From Diplosphaera chodatii (lineage: Eukaryota > Chlorophyta > Trebouxiophyceae > Prasiolales > Stichococcaceae), in contig JAALGY010000037.1 of NCBI GenBank assembly GCA_032358165.1, positions 769,001 through 833,000 on the forward strand: a stretch of 64,000 nucleotides of DNA. The letters run 5' to 3'. Shown piece after piece: positions 60,901 through 64,000 of the stretch. A program made the position numbers and the translations under genes. How positions within the stretch are numbered: position 1 is the first letter of the stretch; every line of letters starts with the position of its first letter. The notes beneath the pieces were generated by a model, which saw nothing but the letters and a program-made list of their open reading frames with translations, made no database searches and was not told the DNA's origin.

Positions 60901-61423
60901 GGCGAGCATGTGCGCTGGCAGTTGAGCTCATGGTGCAGCGCAGCACCTGGCATGGCACCCACCTGTCATGGCGCTCGCGAGCGAACTGCTCCGCCTTGCG
61001 CTTCAGTGCCAGCTTTTCTGGCGAGAGAGTGCCGGTGCCGCCTCCTTCTGGCGGCTGCTGCCGCTGCTGTGCCGCCTGCGGCTTGCCTGGCTGATACAGC
61101 TGGGCCAGAATGGATGACGTCGAGCTGCCGGCATCCCAGCCAGCAGGCACAGCGCCGCCACCGCCGCTGTATTGCTGCACGTCGAACAGGTGATCCTCCA
61201 GCGCGATGAGGAGGCCGTCTTGAGCGGCGAGCATCATGCTGTAGCGGGGTTTGACGTGCAGCTTCCTCAGAATCATGCTCTTGATGCGGCCAAGCTCGCT
61301 GGCCTGGCTGACGCCAAAGCTCGCGTTGTCGCCCTGCACGTCCTCCGCCGCCCTGCCCTGGCTGACCACGTTTGTCGTGTCTGCATTGCCGAGGTCCCCC
61401 CGGATCAGCAAGCGCTTGGTCAT
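57937..61423 (-). CDS. Unrecognised multi-exon protein with a ubiquitin-like-fold-type N-terminus
   Basis: Family not recognised. ATG at 61423 (MTKRLLIRGDLGNADTTNVV) opens a 150-residue exon; its segment ELGRIKSMILRKLHVKPRYS followed by MMLAAQDGLLIALED has the spacing of a ubiquitin-like or PB1-like fold, which is inference. A Gln/Gly-rich linker and a charged helix (LALKRKAEQFARERHDR) follow. Later exons read RHRGLDIIWNLGRPVHPVTT (near 60010), VVGVEAPDVGKLWGLRVRAS (near 59770), FPGINGNRWVFAYYHFADDV (near 59530), VKIFGDSWQGNTQQLQNDFA (near 59090), PQTLVFELTDDEYQQYFDLA (near 58840) and VPSLVCDMKRGDDILGEDLL (near 58270). The end is AVGYHSQYGLIT with TAG at 57937. The region 60130-60950 contains exons I could not resolve. 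The 5' end lies about 220 bp from the stop of the F-box gene. Confidence 0.55.
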
Positions 61424-61645
61424 GGTTGACCGCGGTGATCGAGGTGCCGGTGCTGGCAGGTCGACCAATGGCGCGGACGCAGAGTGGGTTGCAGCCTATG
61501 AATCCTGGTCAAATGATCAAGGGGGGCGGCACTACCGGCTTGGTGATTTGGGCGCAGCGTACAAAGACTGGATGACTGGAGAAATGCTGGCGAGATCCTG
61601 AGGACGTCACGAGCGTCCGCGGCTTCCACAGCTTCCCGGCAGCGA

Positions 61646-63310
61646 TCAGTCAGCGTTGGACCAGCAGACAGAGTCTAGCTGGTCGCCTTCGTCGCCAAAG
61701 TTGTAACCGTCCGTCCATGCACGAGCAAGCCGACCTGCAGTTTCCCATACTCTGTCAGTACCCTGTCCACTTCTGGCAGGAGAACAGGCTTCTGTTCATA
61801 AACAGGACTGTGTTCAAGAACAGTCAACACAGGGCGACATCTGTGAAGCAGCTCGCCTGTCCCATACAGCGGTTCGAACTCCTCGTCGCCCCGACCACGC
61901 AGCTGAGCTGCTTCCTGCAGAGGCAGCAACCCGGGTCGTGCTGCTGGATCTGCAGTTGGCATGTGCACACACTTTGTGCACACGATGCGCACCGCTCGGA
62001 TTCTGTTGCCAGCAGGAGAGTAGTACCTCATCCTCCGTCAGCAGGCGCCCTGAGCAGAAGCCGGATATCGGGCACACGAGCATGTCCGTGGCTGCGTCCA
62101 CGATGCGCTCCTTGCATGTGTCATCGCAGACGTGCGCCCAGCCGCAGCGCTCGCACAGGAACACCGGCAGTTCACTGCAATTGCAGATGGTGATCCCTTA
62201 CCGTGGTGTTGTTCAGGAGGCCAGGACTGGTGGTTGCAGTGCAATGTGGATCTGCATCGCGCACACCGTGACCGCCTCGTGAATTGCCGTTGGGTGCGCA
62301 AGGCTCCCGTCAAGCAATGGGTGCGGCACCTGCCGGGCAGCGGGGTGAAGGTGGGGCGGCCGCCGCAGCCGTGCGTGCCGGCCGGCGGCGGCGGCTTGAA
62401 GCCCCGGGCCGCGCGCCAGGCGGCCAGGCCGCGCCCCGCGCCCGGCTCCGCCAGGCTGCTGCCCTCGCGGCTGGGCGCCTTGGGCACCTCCGACCGCCGC
62501 CCCACCGTCATCTGTGCCATAGCATGGCAGCGATCAGCACCGATGAGAGCAACCTGCTTCTGCCTTCCCACACGGCAACGATGCATTCCGGATGGAGGCA
62601 AGCAGATCAACTGGAAGGCTCACCTGCAAGTAGTACTGCTGCATGGGCGGCGGGATGCGGCGTCTGATCTCCTCCAACTCCAGGCGGTCCCGCTCCATAT
62701 AGCGCGTCTGCACTTGTGACACGCCGTTAGCCGAGCATCACACGATGTCCACGAGAGTGCGGCACACACAACACGTGCAAGACAGTTCTGAGCCGTTCCA
62801 CGCGAACCTTCCATGACAGGGCGTCCGTGCTGCTGGCGCTGCTGGCGCCCTGCGCGCCGCACCAGCGGACCGAAAACAGCCGGCGCCAGCAGGTGGCATC
62901 ATCTGCAGCGGCTCTGAAAGCGCGGCAGCTCGGCGCCACGCTGGCCGTCAGGTCCTCGGCCGACAGGAAGGACAGCACCCGCAGCAGCAGCTCGCTGGGC
63001 AGGTGTGTGATGTTGGTGAGCGGCCCGGCGCCGCGCCCGGCAGCGTCCTGGCTGGTCCGCGAATGCTTGCTTTGCAGGCTGTCCGGCTCCTGCAGACGTA
63101 ATACGTCTATCTAGAAAGCATCAAAGGGGCAGCCGCAGCATGCGCAGGGACCTGCGAGAGAACCGCGACCCACATGGCAGGTGCGCAAATGCGCCGGGAA
63201 TGGCACACCTCATCACTGTCCTGCAGGGCATCCCACACTGCGTCGTCCAGCCCCGGGCTGCCGTCCTCCTGGCCGTCGGCTAACCGAGTCTGCACGTTTG
63301 CAGATGCCAT
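61646..63310 (-). CDS. F-box protein with C-terminal Cys/His motif
   Basis: Probable substrate adaptor of an SCF ubiquitin ligase. ATG at 63310 gives MASANVQTRLADGQEDGSPG. The F-box follows in the next exon (ITHLPSELLLRVLSFLSAED, near 62960-63020), continuing CRAFRAAADDATCWRRLFSV, a normal SKP1-binding layout of about 45 residues. Next are a charged helix (YMERDRLELEEIRRRIPPPM, near 62690), a Pro/Gly-rich exon (62330-62520), and a Cys/His-rich exon FLCERCGWAHVCDDTCKERI plus MLVCPISGFCSGRLL (62035-62165), with spacing C-x2-C-x3-H-x-C-x3-C and then CPISG, so it could bind zinc. The tail DEEFEPLYGTG appears joined to RLARAWTDGYNFGDEGDQLD by a 122-nt intron (61735-61856) with a GC donor; stop TGA is at 61646-61648. 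Substrate unknown. Confidence 0.75.
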
Positions 63311-63642
63311 CGCAAGGGAGGGGGTTGCCGTACTTATGCTCAGGCAACAGTGCTCAGCAGGAAGCCGGAATCTCTCCAAACAACTTTGAGTATTCCACAT
63401 CACGTGCGCTCTTACTCATGACAGATTGCGGGTGCAAGTGCCGCTGAGTCTGGTTCTGTTGTGCTGACAGTGATCAAGCCAACCGTCATAGTTATTCAAG
63501 CCTGTCGGTACTGCGTCGGCAGCCCTGCGGCTTACACCGCTCGATCATCTTGCCGTGCCTTTCTTGGCCTGGTCGCCACAAGATCGCCGCTCAACCGCCG
63601 CAGTGTTCCATTGCGCCGTGCCAGTACTGCCTTGAGACACCT
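63311..63642. promoter_or_regulatory. Bidirectional upstream region of the F-box gene and right-edge gene
   Basis: About 330 bp between divergent start codons, presumed to hold both promoters. No motif or RNA gene stands out. Confidence 0.4.
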
Positions 63643-64000
63643 ATGGCGCCGTCAGCAGCTCAGAATGGCGGAGCCTTGCATGACCCTGTCGAGCGCCTGG
63701 CTGCACTGCCCAAGGAACCTGCAGTCCCCGGCGGTGTGAACCCACCCTGCGAAATATCAGCCGTGTTCAAAGGTGCTACCCTGTGATTCTTGATGCATGG
63801 ACATGAAGCGTCGTCACTCTGCTGCTCATACACTCCATGCCAATGCCGCTGCACCTGGTGTCATCATGGCCAACATGCAACACAGTGGATGATCATGTCC
63901 AGTATGGCTGCTGTGACGGAGCTACATCTAGCTTCAGTGACCTCTGACTGCCAATTTGGATTTGCAGTGCGCACGAGCGAAGATCTCACGCGCATCTTCC
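63643..64000 (+). CDS. 5' end of an unidentified gene, truncated by window edge
   Basis: ATG at 63643 opens exon 1 (63643-63772), reading MAPSAAQNGGALHDPVERLA, then PKEPAVPGGVNPPCEISAVF, with a donor AAAG|GTGCTA. Exon 2 starts at 63968 after TTTGCAG and reads VRTSEDLTRIF in matching phase before the sequence ends. Too little is present to name a family. Confidence 0.55.

Noticed and set aside
48165..61423. SMCHD1/GMI1-type (GHKL ATPase plus SMC hinge) identity for the large minus-strand genes
   Set aside because: No GHKL motifs such as DNGRGM, and no hinge signature, could be found in any exon.

Overview
The window is nuclear DNA of a green alga. The evidence is high GC, very intron-dense genes (introns mostly about 80-400 nt with GTGAG/GTGCG donors and TGCAG|G acceptors), plant-type proteins such as an RPN10 with three ubiquitin-interacting motifs, an algal AT-less type I polyketide synthase, and a chlorophyte-style TGTAA poly(A) signal. 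A trebouxiophyte (Coccomyxa/Chlorella-like) fits, but the sequence alone does not fix the genus. I see no transposon, rRNA or CRISPR array. All multi-exon models were built by eye from reading frame, splice consensus and family similarity, so outer ends are firmer than internal exon edges.

Layout. 1-13286 (+): 3' part of a large type I PKS, read as KS-DH-KR-ACP-TE-ACP-TE with a C-terminal membrane segment. The ACP-TE unit is tandemly duplicated, both TEs carry Cys as nucleophile, no AT is present and the DH lacks its catalytic Asp. 13653-18955 (-): USP36/USP42-type ubiquitin hydrolase with an RGG tail. 19602-19688 (+): intron-containing tRNA-Glu(UUC). 20155-22328 (+): signal-peptide/TM/RING protein. 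22712-25350 (+): TRM11 tRNA m2G10 methyltransferase. 25548-36709 (-): DNA polymerase alpha catalytic subunit. 37305-39742 (+): nucleoporin NUP54. 40190-41375 (+): DNL-type zinc finger protein (HEP1/ZIM17) with a mitochondrial presequence. 41496-44736 (-): proteasome RPN10. 45435-47098 (+): STIMATE/TMEM110-family membrane protein. 48165-54956 (-): large unrecognised protein. 56187-57181 (+): unrecognised coiled-coil protein, 5' end unresolved. 57937-61423 (-): large unrecognised protein. 61646-63310 (-): F-box protein with a Cys/His motif. 63643-64000 (+): start of an unidentified gene running off the right edge.

Most genes are single-copy housekeeping loci (DNA replication, tRNA modification, ubiquitin/proteasome, nuclear pore, mitochondrial chaperone support) and do not form an operon-like unit. 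The PKS is the specialised element. Its domain order implies one elongation using a malonyl unit supplied in trans, ketoreduction without dehydration, and release through one or both unusual Cys thioesterases, on a membrane-tethered protein. Three genes (about 48.2-54.9, 56.2-57.2 and 57.9-61.4 kb) could not be assigned to any family and are the least understood part of the window.
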